Positions 8,510 through 18,326 are shown, counted from the first letter of the stretch. The stretch: 64,000 nucleotides of DNA from Candidatus Equicola faecalis (GCA_018065185.1 JAGHTU010000022.1:1-64000), one strand, 5' to 3'. The notes: generated from the sequence alone by a model not told the origin. Translations and numbers: made by a program.

Positions 8510-9442
8510 ATGAAAAAAATCGGATTACTGTTAGTCGTATTCATGACATCCTCTTCAATAATGTTTGGACAAGGTGCCAACAATATCAAAATAAATGAAG
8601 TGATGGTCAATAATACCGATAACTATCTGGATGAGTATGGTCGGAAATTACCATGGGTGGAGTTGGTGAATAATTCGTTCACCACCTATAATGTCCGTGG
8701 TATGTTTATTACCACCAATAAGGAAGTGCTGGATAAAGATATGAGTGTGCCTGAGCGCATGAAGCTCATGGGGCAGATTCCTAATGGCTTCAAAGAGTCG
8801 CTTATAGAGGGACGTCAGCATCTGCTTTTGTATCTGAACTCAAAGCCTGAAAAAGGACCTCGTCACTTGGATGTGGTTGTTGATCCGGCCCAAACTATAT
8901 GGATTGCTCTTTATGATGGTAATGGAAAGAACCTTATTGATTCGGTGACTATACCAGTAATGAAGCCTAATTGCAGTTTTGCACGCATCAAGGATGGTGC
9001 TCCGGTGTGGAAGATACAACCGGTTACAATGGTGACACCTAATTCGGCAAACAATGCAGGGCAAGAGGTTTCAAAGATAGAGAACATAAAGGCAAATGAT
9101 CCTTATGGTATCCTTATGGCAATAATAGCAATGTCAATAGTATTTCTTGCACTTGTCTTACTTTATATATTTATGAAGGGCTTCGGCAAATTAAATATGA
9201 GTATGGAAGCAAGAAAGGAACGCACGGAAAAATATAAAACACTAATTAAAATACGCAAAGCGTCAAAAAAAGCAATTACAATGGCAAAGGATGGTTATCA
9301 GAAAAAGGGCATTAATAAGGAAACTTATATGGCAGTTATCGCAATGGCCCTAAGTGAGTATGCACAGGATGTGCATGATTTGGAAAGTGGTATTATCACT
9401 ATCAAGAGAAAGAACACTGCGTGGAATGCAAAACAATTTTAA
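8510..9442 (+). CDS. OadG-like gamma subunit of a Na+-pumping decarboxylase with an N-terminal lamin-tail-like domain
   Basis: The start at 8510 is chosen because it directly yields a signal peptide (MKKIGLLLVVFMTSSSIM); an upstream in-frame ATG at 8477 adds 11 residues before it. The secreted part opens with INEVMVNN and WVELVNNS, like lamin-tail (LTD) domains, to about residue 180. One membrane helix follows (LMAIIAMSIVFLALVLLYIF, about 210-230), then a basic cytosolic tail, the pattern of OadG/MmdD subunits, which assemble the alpha and beta subunits. It is first of three genes with biotin carrier and beta subunits, so it is assigned to the same membrane complex. The role of the extracytoplasmic domain is unknown. 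Confidence 0.75.
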   Translation: MKKIGLLLVVFMTSSSIMFGQGANNIKINEVMVNNTDNYLDEYGRKLPWVELVNNSFTTYNVRGMFITTNKEVLDKDMSVPERMKLMGQIPNGFKESLIEGRQHLLLYLNSKPEKGPRHLDVVVDPAQTIWIALYDGNGKNLIDSVTIPVMKPNCSFARIKDGAPVWKIQPVTMVTPNSANNAGQEVSKIENIKANDPYGILMAIIAMSIVFLALVLLYIFMKGFGKLNMSMEARKERTEKYKTLIKIRKASKKAITMAKDGYQKKGINKETYMAVIAMALSEYAQDVHDLESGIITIKRKNTAWNAKQF

Positions 9443-9487
9443 GTGAGAATAATCTATCGGGAGTAACAAAATAAAAATATAATAATC

Positions 9488-9940
9488 ATGAAGACTTATA
9501 AATACAAAGTTGAAGGTGTTGAATATTCAGTAAACATTGATGAGATTGAGGGAAATGTGGCAAAAGTAACAGTCAATGATGTTCCTTTTGAGGTTGAACT
9601 GACAGAGCGTATCCGCCCAACTGGTAGTGCACCGAAGAAAGTCGTTGTAGCGACTCCTGCTCCAAAAGTTGAGGTGGCCCCTGTTGCAGCAGCTCCTGTA
9701 GCAACGGCTTCAACAGCAGCAGGTGCTGGTAAAAAGATTCTCGCTCCGCTTCCGGGTACGATAACAAGTGTTGAAGTGGCTGTAGGGCAGACTGTAAAGA
9801 CGGGTGATACTGTGGTTGTGCTTGAGGCTATGAAAATGCAGAACAACATTGAAGCTGAATGTGATGGTACTATCACTTCTGTTTGCGTGAATAAGGGTGA
9901 TGCCATCATGGAGGGTGCAGTGCTTGTTACTATCGGTTAA
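9488..9940 (+). CDS. mmdC: Biotin carboxyl carrier subunit of the decarboxylase
   Basis: 150-aa biotinyl protein. Residues 1-75 form a short N-domain and an Ala/Pro-rich flexible linker (PAPKVEVAPVAAAPVATAS); 80-150 is the biotinyl-lipoyl domain with the biotinylation site EAMKMQ (Lys about 120). The biotin carries CO2 from the carboxyltransferase subunit to the membrane beta subunit. It lies 45 bp after the gamma-like gene and 32 bp before the beta gene. The symbol follows the methylmalonyl-CoA decarboxylase naming; oxaloacetate or glutaconyl-CoA decarboxylase cannot be excluded, because the alpha subunit that sets substrate is not here. Confidence 0.85.
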   Translation: MKTYKYKVEGVEYSVNIDEIEGNVAKVTVNDVPFEVELTERIRPTGSAPKKVVVATPAPKVEVAPVAAAPVATASTAAGAGKKILAPLPGTITSVEVAVGQTVKTGDTVVVLEAMKMQNNIEAECDGTITSVCVNKGDAIMEGAVLVTIG

Positions 9941-9972
9941 TCCTATTACAACACCACAGAGTAATTTCTTAT

Positions 9973-11133
9973 ATGACTGGTACACTCGATTTTTTACTTG
10001 ACAATTTTAATGAGTTTTTGACCTATACTGGCTTTGCCAATGGGCAGGTGGAAAACTATATTATGATTGCAGTCGGTGCTTTCTTTTTGTGGCTTGCCAT
10101 AAAGAAAGATTTTGAGCCGCTGTTGCTCATCCCTATAGGGCTCGGTATCATTTTGGGCAATATCCCTTTCCGTGCAGATGCAGGATTAGAAATAGGTCTT
10201 TATGAGGATAATTCCGTGCTGAATATTTTCTATCAGGGCGTAAAGCAAGGGTGGTATCCTCCACTTGTCTTTTTGGGCATAGGTGCTATGACAGACTTTT
10301 CGGCTCTTCTCAGCAATCCAAAACTGGTGCTTGTAGGCGCAGCTGCACAATTTGGTATTTTTGGCGCGTATATGGTTGCTCTGGCATTGGGTTTTGAGCC
10401 GAATCAAGCTGCTGGTATTGCTATTATTGGTGGTGCAGATGGTCCGACAGCTATATTCTTGTCGTCAAAACTTTCCCCTAACCTAATGGGGGCAATAGCC
10501 GTTTGCGCATATTCGTATATGGCACTTGTCCCGGTGATTCAGCCTCCAGTAATGCGTCTGCTTACTACGAAAAAAGAGCGTCTTATCCGTATGCCTAAGC
10601 CTCGTCAGGTGTCGAAGACAGAGAAAATATTGTTCCCTATTGTTGGACTTTTACTTACTACGTTTATCGTGCCGTCTGGGTTGCCGTTACTTGGTATGTT
10701 GTTCTTTGGCAACTTGTTGAAGGAAAGTACGAAGACAGACCGTCTGTCGTTTACTGCAGGTAATGCGTTGAACAATATCGTCGTGATGTTGCTTGGTCTT
10801 ACGGTAGGTTGCTCGACACAGGCAAGCGAGTTTTTGACACTCAATACGGTGAAGATATTTGCCCTTGGTGCAATGGCGTTCATAATTGCTACTATGAGTG
10901 GTGTACTCTTCGTTAAGATTATGAATATTTTCTTAAAAGAAGGTAATAAACTGAATCCGCTTATTGGAAATGCGGGTGTAAGTGCTGTGCCTATGGCGGC
11001 ACGAATATCGCAAAATCTCGGTTTGGAATATGACCGTCACAATTATCTGCTCATGCATGCTATGGGACCGAATGTGGCAGGTGTCATCGGTTCGGCAGTT
11101 GCTGCAGGTGTATTGCTCGGATTCCTCGGATAA
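9973..11133 (+). CDS. mmdB: Na+-translocating decarboxylase beta subunit
   Basis: 386-aa polytopic membrane protein of the OadB/MmdB/GcdB family. Landmarks: LGIGAMTDFSALLSNP, the conserved IIGGADGPTAIFL (about 153-165) with the Asp implicated in Na+ binding in the family, and the C-terminal NPLIGNAGVSAVPMAAR and HAMGPNVAGVIGSA. It decarboxylates carboxybiotin and couples this to Na+ export. Length and hydrophobic pattern match complete family members. A terminator follows. Confidence 0.92.
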   Translation: MTGTLDFLLDNFNEFLTYTGFANGQVENYIMIAVGAFFLWLAIKKDFEPLLLIPIGLGIILGNIPFRADAGLEIGLYEDNSVLNIFYQGVKQGWYPPLVFLGIGAMTDFSALLSNPKLVLVGAAAQFGIFGAYMVALALGFEPNQAAGIAIIGGADGPTAIFLSSKLSPNLMGAIAVCAYSYMALVPVIQPPVMRLLTTKKERLIRMPKPRQVSKTEKILFPIVGLLLTTFIVPSGLPLLGMLFFGNLLKESTKTDRLSFTAGNALNNIVVMLLGLTVGCSTQASEFLTLNTVKIFALGAMAFIIATMSGVLFVKIMNIFLKEGNKLNPLIGNAGVSAVPMAARISQNLGLEYDRHNYLLMHAMGPNVAGVIGSAVAAGVLLGFLG

Positions 11134-11144
11134 TATAATCAAAG

Positions 11145-11185
11145 AAAGTCCTGAACATGAAATGTGCTCGGGACTTTTTGTTTTA
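11145..11185 (+). terminator. Terminator of the decarboxylase operon
   Basis: Inverted repeat AAAGTCC...GGACTTT with further imperfect pairing (CTGAACA/TGTGCTCG) then TTTTTGTTTT, 11 bp after the beta-subunit stop. Confidence 0.8.
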
Positions 11186-11207
11186 ATATTTTGTATAATA
11201 TAATATT

Positions 11208-12419
11208 ATGAAAGATATGTTCTATAAATTTTTTAGATTTCTCTCCGGCAACCTTATTGTTGCCGTTCTGTTAATGGTGGTGTTAGGAATAGTGTTGGGT
11301 TCTTATATGCCTCTTTGGTTTGTTCGCATCTTTATAACGTTTAATGGGATCTTTACGTCTGTTCTATCTTTCATTGTGCCTGTTCTTATCTTGGCACTCG
11401 TTACTTCGGCTATCTCGGAGACGGGAAGTGGGGCAGGAAAGATGCTTGTGTGGACAGTTGCATTAGCTTATATTTCTACCGTGCTTGCCGGACTTTTTAC
11501 TTTAGGCGTAAGTGATGCGTTGTTTCCACAGATGGTAACAATACATACAGATGCAGGAGGTGGGATGAGTGGCGTGTTGCCAAAAGAAGCACTTGCTCCA
11601 TATTTTACATTTGATTTCCCTCCAATGATGGATACAATGTCGGCATTGTTGTTGAGTTTTATGCTCGGTCTGGCAATGCTGAAATTTAAATTACCAGTAT
11701 TGCAAGGTGCTGTATTGGAGTTGCGCAACGTTGTCATGATGGTGATAGAAAAAACGATTATCCCATTGCTCCCGATATTCATATTTGGCGTCTTTATGAA
11801 GATGACTATTGCAGGAGAGATGCGTATGGTCACTCATGTCTATCTGAAGATTATTGCCGTCATGGTGTTGTTGTTGATGGTTGTATTGCTATTGCAATAT
11901 CTAATTGCGGGATGGGTGAGCAAACGTAATCCGTTTATGCTCTTCCATAAGATGTTTCCTGCTTTTCTAACGGCGTTGGCATCCAGCTCGTCTGCAGCTA
12001 CGCTGCCTGTCACGTTACGTTGTGCGGATAAGATGGGCGCAAGGAAGAATGTCGTGAATTTTGTTATTCCAATGTGTGCTAATATACATCTCAGTGGCGC
12101 ATGTGTGAGAACCATTGCTTTGGCGATTGCTACGATGCTAATGTTTGATGTACCATATTCAGGTGCACAGATGATAGGTTTCATTTTTATTTTCTCTGTT
12201 ACGGTACTCGCTGCACCGGGCATACCTGGTGGTGTGATAATGGCTGCTATCGGTATGATTGAGGCTATGCTTGGTTTTCATGATGAGATGATAGGAATAA
12301 TCGTTACGCTCAGTATTGCTCTTGATAGTGTAGGTACGGCAGTCAATGTCTGTGGGGATGGTGCGTTGATGATGATTGTGAATCGGTTGACAGCCGATGC
12401 GAAGACGAATCATTGTTAA
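11208..12419 (+). CDS. Dicarboxylate/amino acid:cation symporter (DAACS family, SstT-like)
   Basis: 403-aa transporter with about eight membrane spans and two re-entrant loops. The serine-rich hairpin LASSSSAATLPVTLRCAD (about 264-281), IPMCANIHLSGACVR, which replaces the usual NMDGTA region, and GDGALMMIVNRL near the C-terminus mark the DAACS family. The NIHLSGA variant resembles the Ser/Thr transporter SstT group more than aspartate/glutamate carriers, but the substrate remains open. It probably uses the Na+ gradient, which fits its place after a Na+-pumping decarboxylase; it is separated from that operon by a terminator, so co-transcription is unlikely. Confidence 0.82.
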   Translation: MKDMFYKFFRFLSGNLIVAVLLMVVLGIVLGSYMPLWFVRIFITFNGIFTSVLSFIVPVLILALVTSAISETGSGAGKMLVWTVALAYISTVLAGLFTLGVSDALFPQMVTIHTDAGGGMSGVLPKEALAPYFTFDFPPMMDTMSALLLSFMLGLAMLKFKLPVLQGAVLELRNVVMMVIEKTIIPLLPIFIFGVFMKMTIAGEMRMVTHVYLKIIAVMVLLLMVVLLLQYLIAGWVSKRNPFMLFHKMFPAFLTALASSSSAATLPVTLRCADKMGARKNVVNFVIPMCANIHLSGACVRTIALAIATMLMFDVPYSGAQMIGFIFIFSVTVLAAPGIPGGVIMAAIGMIEAMLGFHDEMIGIIVTLSIALDSVGTAVNVCGDGALMMIVNRLTADAKTNHC

Positions 12420-12431
12420 TGGTAACTTTTT

Positions 12432-12462
12432 TTGTGGTTGTCGTTAAAATGTAATAACTTCG
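12432..12462 (+). promoter_or_regulatory. Promoter of the polysaccharide-export operon
   Basis: TTG (12432-12434), 20 nt, TAACTTCG (12455-12462), one base off TAnnTTTG. The transcript would start close to the first gene, leaving a very short leader. Confidence 0.5.
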
Positions 12463-12481
12463 CAACCAAATTGTGTGTTGC

Positions 12482-13174
12482 ATGTTTTGGAGTAGAAGGA
12501 AAACGATAGAAAACACGAATCTATTGCATGGTATGACAGATTATCATTGTCATATTTTGCCAGGCGTTGATGATGGTGTTAAGACAATGGAAGAGAGCCT
12601 TTCTATTCTTAATCGTTATGAGGAGTTGGGAATAGAAGCAGTTTGGTTTACACCGCATGTAATGAGTGATTTGCAGAATACGACACAAAGTTTAAAGGAA
12701 CGTTTTGAAGATTTGAAACAGGCTTATAAGGGTAATGTGTCGTTGAATCTGTCGGCAGAGTATATGCTGGATGAAGGATTTCTTGATTTGTTGGAAAATG
12801 ATGATATTTTGACGCATGCCTTAAGTGGTCATATACTTGTTGAAACGTCATATTTTAATCCTCCCGCAGATTTGATGTCTGTGTTGGAAACAATAAAATC
12901 GAAGGGGTATTTCCCTGTATTAGCGCATCCTGAACGATATATGTATATGGATGACAATATGTATCAGCAAATAAAGGACTTGGAAGTGCGTTTTCAGCTT
13001 AATCTTGGTTCTTTAAGTGGCTGTTATGGTAAACATGTAAGAAAGAAAGCCTTAAAAATGCTGAAAAAACATTGGTATCAGTATGTGGGTACAGATTTAC
13101 ATACGGAAGGTATGCTTGATATGATTCTAGATGCAGAAGTTCCTTATAAAATGTCGGAATATTTAGGGAAATAA
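12482..13174 (+). CDS. PHP-type protein-tyrosine phosphatase (CpsB/YwqE family)
   Basis: 230-aa PHP-fold metal-dependent phosphatase. Metal ligands are visible in TDYHCHILPGVDDG (about 19-32), WFTPHVM, the Glu of LSAEYML, VLAHPERY and GTDLH. CpsB/YwqE proteins remove phosphate from the tyrosine cluster of the BY-kinase that controls polysaccharide chain length; its likely target is the Wzc-like kinase two genes downstream. ATG 12482 is preferred over an in-frame GTG at 12473. First gene of an operon with wza and wzc homologues (31-bp gap). Confidence 0.87.
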   Translation: MFWSRRKTIENTNLLHGMTDYHCHILPGVDDGVKTMEESLSILNRYEELGIEAVWFTPHVMSDLQNTTQSLKERFEDLKQAYKGNVSLNLSAEYMLDEGFLDLLENDDILTHALSGHILVETSYFNPPADLMSVLETIKSKGYFPVLAHPERYMYMDDNMYQQIKDLEVRFQLNLGSLSGCYGKHVRKKALKMLKKHWYQYVGTDLHTEGMLDMILDAEVPYKMSEYLGK

Positions 13175-13205
13175 TAAAGTAGAAAACAATAAACATAGAT
13201 TCAAT

Positions 13206-13997
13206 ATGAAAAAAAATGGTATTTTAATTTTGATGCTGATTACGGTAATAGCACTTTCAGGGTGTAAGACTCCTGAAAATATTACGTATTTCAAGGATAC
13301 TGATTCTATTTCTGCAATACTTACACGTGATGTTGAGCCTTTGAAATTTAAGGTTGGTGATAAGTTGAATATTTTGGTCAAGGCACAGGGCGAAGATGCA
13401 CTTAGCCGTGTCTTCGGTATATTGCCAGGTGAAATGAATTATACACAATCAAATGTTGATCCTCGAAATCCTCAGGTTTATACGGTAGATTCGAATGGTA
13501 ATGTCGATTTCCCTACAATAGGTCTTATCCATGTTGCTGGTATGACACGTGTTCAATTGGCAGAGACTTTAAAGAAAAAGATTATTGAAGAGGGGTATGC
13601 AAAGGACGTAGCAGTTAATGTTTCAACTTTAGAGATGAACTTTAGTGTGATGGGTGAAGTGGCACATCCTGGACGTTTTGAAATCATCAAGGATCATTTG
13701 ACTATTTTGGATGCATTGGCTGATGCGGGAGACCTTACAATATATGGAAAACGTGAGAATATTAAGATACTCCGTCAGGAAAATGACCATAGAAAAGTTT
13801 ACACCATCAATTTGACTGATGCTGGAAACATTGTGTCTTCACCTGCATATTATATCCAACAGGACGATGTGATTTATGTAGAGCCAAATAAGGCTAAGGC
13901 GCAAAATTCGGAAATTGGCAGTATGACAACCTTATGGATATCATTGACAAGTATAGGTATCTCGTTAGTATCGCTTATGTTTAATATTTTGAAATAA
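13206..13997 (+). CDS. Wza-like outer membrane polysaccharide export lipoprotein
   Basis: 263-aa protein with lipoprotein signal LITVIALSGC (lipid-attached Cys about 20). A polysaccharide export (Poly_export) domain covers about 45-135 (FKVGDKLNILVKA, VDSNGNVDFPTIGLIHVAG) followed by a SLBB domain (FSVMGEVAHPGRFEI, LTILDALADAGDL). A C-terminal hydrophobic helix (SMTTLWISLTSIGISLVSLM) matches the alpha-helical barrel that crosses the outer membrane in Wza. It forms the exit channel for capsule or exopolysaccharide together with the kinase 9 bp downstream. Confidence 0.9.
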   Translation: MKKNGILILMLITVIALSGCKTPENITYFKDTDSISAILTRDVEPLKFKVGDKLNILVKAQGEDALSRVFGILPGEMNYTQSNVDPRNPQVYTVDSNGNVDFPTIGLIHVAGMTRVQLAETLKKKIIEEGYAKDVAVNVSTLEMNFSVMGEVAHPGRFEIIKDHLTILDALADAGDLTIYGKRENIKILRQENDHRKVYTINLTDAGNIVSSPAYYIQQDDVIYVEPNKAKAQNSEIGSMTTLWISLTSIGISLVSLMFNILK

Positions 13998-14006
13998 TTT
14001 TAATTT

Positions 14007-16454
14007 ATGGAAACTCATTTGAATACATCGAATGTACAAACCAAAGAGGCTTCGGATAACGTTCTTTTGCAACTGAAAGATTTGTTCCTAATTTGCCGTT
14101 ATCGGTGGTATTGGTTTGTAATTTCGATTGTGTTTTTTTTAGTTGCTGCTTTTTTCTACATTGCGAAACGGCAACCTATCTATACCAGAATGGCCCAAGT
14201 CGAAATTAAGAGTGATAAAGCTGGGCGTAGTATTCGTGGGGCTTCAAGTGGTTTTGGTGATTTGGGATTGATAAACTCAACCAGTTATGTGCAGAATGAG
14301 AAGTATATGTTCCAAAGCCCTGATCTTATGCAGGAGGTGGTCCGGAATCTTCATTTACAATATAATTATACCATAAAAGGTAAATTGCGTACATCAACAT
14401 TGTATGGTACATCCCTACCTGTTGAGGTTAGAATCAGTGGAATGAATTCCGGAAAGGTCGTTGCAATGAAGATTTCGATGAATGAAGATGGAAGTTTTAC
14501 ACTATCGGATTTCGTCCTTAATGGAGAAAAAATAAAAGCAATAGTAGACGGTAATCTCGGAAAGAAACTGAAAACTCCGGTAGGTACTCTTTATGTCATA
14601 CCAACTAATAATTTCAGGCAGACAAATACTTCAATATATGTTACAGGTGTCAGTCTAAAGTCAGCAGCTGATGCCTATCGTAGCAAGTTTTCTGTAGAAC
14701 CATTAGATAAGGAAACCGATATTCTTTCTTTGACCGTTAGGGATGTAAATATAGAAAGAGCCGAAGATTTGCTGAGTATGCTTATTGAGGTTTATAATAA
14801 ACGTTGGGTAGAGGAAAAGAATCAGGTTAAGGTGGCAACGGGCGAGTTTATCCGTGAACGATTGTTGAAACTTGAGAGTGAACTTAACGGCATTGATGAA
14901 GTAATTTCAGATTTCAAGAGTGAGACTGGTGCACCTGATTTGGCTGCTGCAGGTCAGATGTATATGAGCCAAAATCAGGCTAATCAGGACAAACTCACAG
15001 AGTTACAGACACAATTGGAGTTGGGACGTTATCTGCATCAGTTCGTTGCTCAGAAACAGGATGGTTTGATCCCGTCTGGTATTGGTATGAGTTCTGCAGG
15101 TATAGAGCAACAGGTAACAGCATATAATGATCTGGTCTTGAAACGCCAATCTTTGTCGGTGAATAGTAGTGACAATAACCGCCTTGTTAGAGAAATTGAT
15201 TCGCAACTTGCTGATATGCGTTCAACGATCATCAAGAGTGTTGATAATCAGAATCTCGCTCTCCAGAAGCAGATTTCACAGTTACAACTTCGTGGTACAG
15301 ATACCGAAACCAAAATCAGACAGGCTCCTAAACAGGCAAAGATATTGCTTTCTACTGAACGTAAGCAGACGGTTGAACAGACGATTTATATGTATCTATT
15401 GCAGAAGTTGGAGGAAAACGAGTTGTCGCAGGCATTTACTGCATATAATACCCGTGTTGTTATGCGCCCTTATGGAGGAGGTGCTCCAACAGCACCAAAT
15501 ACAAGAAATATCTATCTCATAGCTTTAGCTTTGGGTATATTACTTCCGCTTGCGATAATTTATATCAATGAGGCGATGATAACAACCGTTCGTACAAAAA
15601 AAGATGTTCAGGATGCTCTCACAATACCATTTGCAGGAGAAATACTACAAGCAGAGCCTATTTCTCGTTTTGGAGGTTTATGGAAAAAGACTATTCAAAA
15701 GAGCAAATTTCTTGTCGTAAAACATGGTAAACGTGATGTTATCAATGAGGCTTTCCGTGTGCTGAGAACAAATGTTGAGTTTATTTGCCCAAAGGATAAG
15801 TGTACGATATGGGCTAATACGTCATATAATGTAAACTCAGGAAAAACATTCTTGGCAATGAATCTTGGCTTAACGTTTGCTTTTAAGAAGAAAAGGACTT
15901 TGCTTATTGATTGTGATATGCGTAAGGCATCGTTAAGCGAATATGTTGAAACCCCAAAACATGGTTTGAGTGACATATTGTCAGAGAAAGTCAGTGACTA
16001 TCATGAATTGCTCGTAAAACATCCGGATTCTGAATATCTGACTGTATTGCCAGTTGGTAAATTACCTCCAAATCCAACGGAGTTGATATCCACTCCGAAA
16101 TTTGCAGAGATGTTGAATCAGATGCGTACAGAATATGATATTATTTTCATTGACTGTCCCCCTATCGAAATATTGGCTGATGCACAAATTATCAATCCTC
16201 TTGTAGATAAGACATTGTTTGTTGTGCGTGCTGGTTTGATGGAGCGTTCTTTGTTGGCAGATTTGGAAACTTTATACCAGCAGAAGAAATATAATGGAAT
16301 GAACGTTGTCCTTAATGGTACTCGTGGTATGGATGGTTACTATGGCTATCATTATGGTTATCGTTATAGTTATGCTTATCGCTATTATTATCGCTACGAA
16401 GGCAAACCATCAAAGGCCAGAAAAAAGGCAGGTTTAAAATTATTCAGTTTATAA
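14007..16454 (+). CDS. Wzc-like chain-length determinant with BY-kinase domain
   Basis: 815 aa. First membrane helix YWFVISIVFFLVAAFFYI (about 35-52), a periplasmic Wzz/GNVR region with coiled coils (about 60-500), second helix NIYLIALALGILLPLAIIYI (about 505-525), then a cytosolic kinase: P-loop-like NVNSGKT (about 615), Walker A' LLIDCDMRKAS, Walker B IIFIDCPP. The tail is an extreme tyrosine cluster (DGYYGYHYGYRYSYAYRY) where autophosphorylation takes place in BY-kinases. Phosphorylation cycles with the upstream PHP phosphatase regulate polymer length and export through the Wza homologue. No glycosyltransferases, flippase or polymerase are adjacent; fucI follows after 24 bp. Confidence 0.92.
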   Translation: METHLNTSNVQTKEASDNVLLQLKDLFLICRYRWYWFVISIVFFLVAAFFYIAKRQPIYTRMAQVEIKSDKAGRSIRGASSGFGDLGLINSTSYVQNEKYMFQSPDLMQEVVRNLHLQYNYTIKGKLRTSTLYGTSLPVEVRISGMNSGKVVAMKISMNEDGSFTLSDFVLNGEKIKAIVDGNLGKKLKTPVGTLYVIPTNNFRQTNTSIYVTGVSLKSAADAYRSKFSVEPLDKETDILSLTVRDVNIERAEDLLSMLIEVYNKRWVEEKNQVKVATGEFIRERLLKLESELNGIDEVISDFKSETGAPDLAAAGQMYMSQNQANQDKLTELQTQLELGRYLHQFVAQKQDGLIPSGIGMSSAGIEQQVTAYNDLVLKRQSLSVNSSDNNRLVREIDSQLADMRSTIIKSVDNQNLALQKQISQLQLRGTDTETKIRQAPKQAKILLSTERKQTVEQTIYMYLLQKLEENELSQAFTAYNTRVVMRPYGGGAPTAPNTRNIYLIALALGILLPLAIIYINEAMITTVRTKKDVQDALTIPFAGEILQAEPISRFGGLWKKTIQKSKFLVVKHGKRDVINEAFRVLRTNVEFICPKDKCTIWANTSYNVNSGKTFLAMNLGLTFAFKKKRTLLIDCDMRKASLSEYVETPKHGLSDILSEKVSDYHELLVKHPDSEYLTVLPVGKLPPNPTELISTPKFAEMLNQMRTEYDIIFIDCPPIEILADAQIINPLVDKTLFVVRAGLMERSLLADLETLYQQKKYNGMNVVLNGTRGMDGYYGYHYGYRYSYAYRYYYRYEGKPSKARKKAGLKLFSL

Positions 16455-16478
16455 ACTCAAATTACATCTAACTAATAT

Positions 16479-18302
16479 ATGACTATGAATTATCCGAAAA
16501 TTGGTATTCGTCCAACAATAGATGGACGTCAGGGGGGTATCCGTGAAGGACTCGAAGATAAAACCATGAGCCTTGCGAAGGCTGTGAAAGAGTTAATTGA
16601 GACGAACCTTTATAATGGTGATGGCTCAAAGGTGGAATGTGTTATTTCTGACACTACAATAGGTCGCGTTGCCGAAAGTGCAGCATGTGCTGAAAAGTTT
16701 GAGCGCGAAGGAGTAGGTTCCACTATCACCGTCACATCTTGTTGGTGTTATGGTTCTGAGACGATGGATATGAATCCTCATTACCCAAAAGCTGTTTGGG
16801 GATTCAATGGAACAGAACGTCCTGGAGCTGTATATCTTGCTGCTGTTCTCGCGGCTCATAATCAAAAAGGCTTACCGGCTTTTGGAATATATGGCCATGA
16901 TGTGCAGGACCTAGCAGACAATGCCATACCTACGGATGTGGCAGAGAAAATCCTGCGTTGGGCGCGTGCTGCACAGGCTGTTGCAACAATGCGTGGCAAG
17001 AGCTATCTGTCAATGGGTAACACCTGCATGGGTATCGCTGGTAGTATTGTTGATGCAAATTTCTTGCAGGATTATCTCGGCATGCGTACAGAGTATGTCG
17101 ATTTAGTGGAAATTCTTCGTCGTGTGGATTTCGGAATTTATGACCATGAGGAGTTCCAAAGGGCAATGGAATGGGTCAATAAATACTGCAAACCGCAGGA
17201 AGGGCATGATTATAATGAAGACCGCGCTCTGTTCCCTGGCACGCCAATGACGACCTTCAATGGTAAGGGTAAGGGCAAGAGCCGTGAAGAAAAAGATGCC
17301 GATTGGGAGTTTACGGTGAAGAATATGATGATTATCCGCGACTTGATGGAGGGCAATCCGCGACTTCTTGAAATGGGTTATAAGGAAGAAGCACTAGGGC
17401 ATAATGCAATATGTGGTGGAGTACAAGGGCAGCGCCAATGGACAGATTATAAGCCGAATTTCGATTTCCCAGAGTCGTTGATGTGTACGTCTTTCGACTG
17501 GAATGGTATTCGTGAGGCTAAAATATTAGCTACAGAGAATGATTTTTGTAATGGTATTTCAATGCTTTTCGGGCATTTGCTTACCAATCGTGGGGTTATG
17601 TTCAGTGACGTCCGTACTTATTGGAGTCCTGAAGCCGTTAAGCGTGTTACAGGAAAAGCTCCAGAAGGGCTGGCAGCTGGTGGCTTTATACATCTCATCA
17701 ACTCTGGTGCGACAACACTTGATGCAACAGGTGCTATGAGTGATGCCGAGGGAAAAGCGACAATAAAGGAACCATGGAATATGACCCAAACAGATGTCGA
17801 GGCATGTTTGAATGCTACAAATTGGATGCCTGCTGATCGTGATTATTTCCGTGGTGGTGGCTATTCTGCACATTTTGTGACGCGTGAAGGAATGCCTATG
17901 ACTATGATGCGCCTAAATATGGTGAAGGGACTTGGTCCGGTAATGCAGATTGCTGAAGGCTGGACTGCTGAACTGCCTAAGGAGCAACATGATATTTTGG
18001 ATAAACGCACAGACCCTACTTGGCCTACGACTTGGTTTGTTCCTCGCACAGATTCTTCGATTGACGCATTCAAGGATGTCTATAGTGTAATGAATAATTG
18101 GGGAGCCAATCATGGCGCAATAGCCTACGGACATATTGGTGCTGACCTCATAACATTATGCTCAATACTCCGTATTCCAGTTTGTATGCATAATGTGCCG
18201 GAAGAAAAAATCTTCCGCCCATCTGCATGGAATGCTTTCGGAATGGATAAGGAAGGTGCTGATTATCGTGCATGTCAGAATTTTGGTCCTATATATAAAT
18301 AA
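16479..18302 (+). CDS. fucI: L-fucose isomerase
   Basis: 607-aa aldose-ketose isomerase that converts L-fucose to L-fuculose (related enzymes also use D-arabinose). Diagnostic blocks are [19 protein letters not shown] at the N-terminus, [46 protein letters not shown] with acidic metal ligands, and the C-terminal [18 protein letters not shown] with the His. Length matches complete FucI. It follows the Wzc gene by 24 bp without a terminator and may share its transcript; a terminator separates it from the permease gene. No fuculokinase or fuculose-phosphate aldolase gene is adjacent. Confidence 0.95.
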   Translation: MTMNYPKIGIRPTIDGRQGGIREGLEDKTMSLAKAVKELIETNLYNGDGSKVECVISDTTIGRVAESAACAEKFEREGVGSTITVTSCWCYGSETMDMNPHYPKAVWGFNGTERPGAVYLAAVLAAHNQKGLPAFGIYGHDVQDLADNAIPTDVAEKILRWARAAQAVATMRGKSYLSMGNTCMGIAGSIVDANFLQDYLGMRTEYVDLVEILRRVDFGIYDHEEFQRAMEWVNKYCKPQEGHDYNEDRALFPGTPMTTFNGKGKGKSREEKDADWEFTVKNMMIIRDLMEGNPRLLEMGYKEEALGHNAICGGVQGQRQWTDYKPNFDFPESLMCTSFDWNGIREAKILATENDFCNGISMLFGHLLTNRGVMFSDVRTYWSPEAVKRVTGKAPEGLAAGGFIHLINSGATTLDATGAMSDAEGKATIKEPWNMTQTDVEACLNATNWMPADRDYFRGGGYSAHFVTREGMPMTMMRLNMVKGLGPVMQIAEGWTAELPKEQHDILDKRTDPTWPTTWFVPRTDSSIDAFKDVYSVMNNWGANHGAIAYGHIGADLITLCSILRIPVCMHNVPEEKIFRPSAWNAFGMDKEGADYRACQNFGPIYK

Positions 18303-18326
18303 TGTATATGATATTGTAACGTATGG

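Noticed and set aside
12473..12481. GTG start for the PHP phosphatase
   Set aside because: Adds only three residues and would leave almost no leader after the predicted promoter; ATG 12482 preferred.
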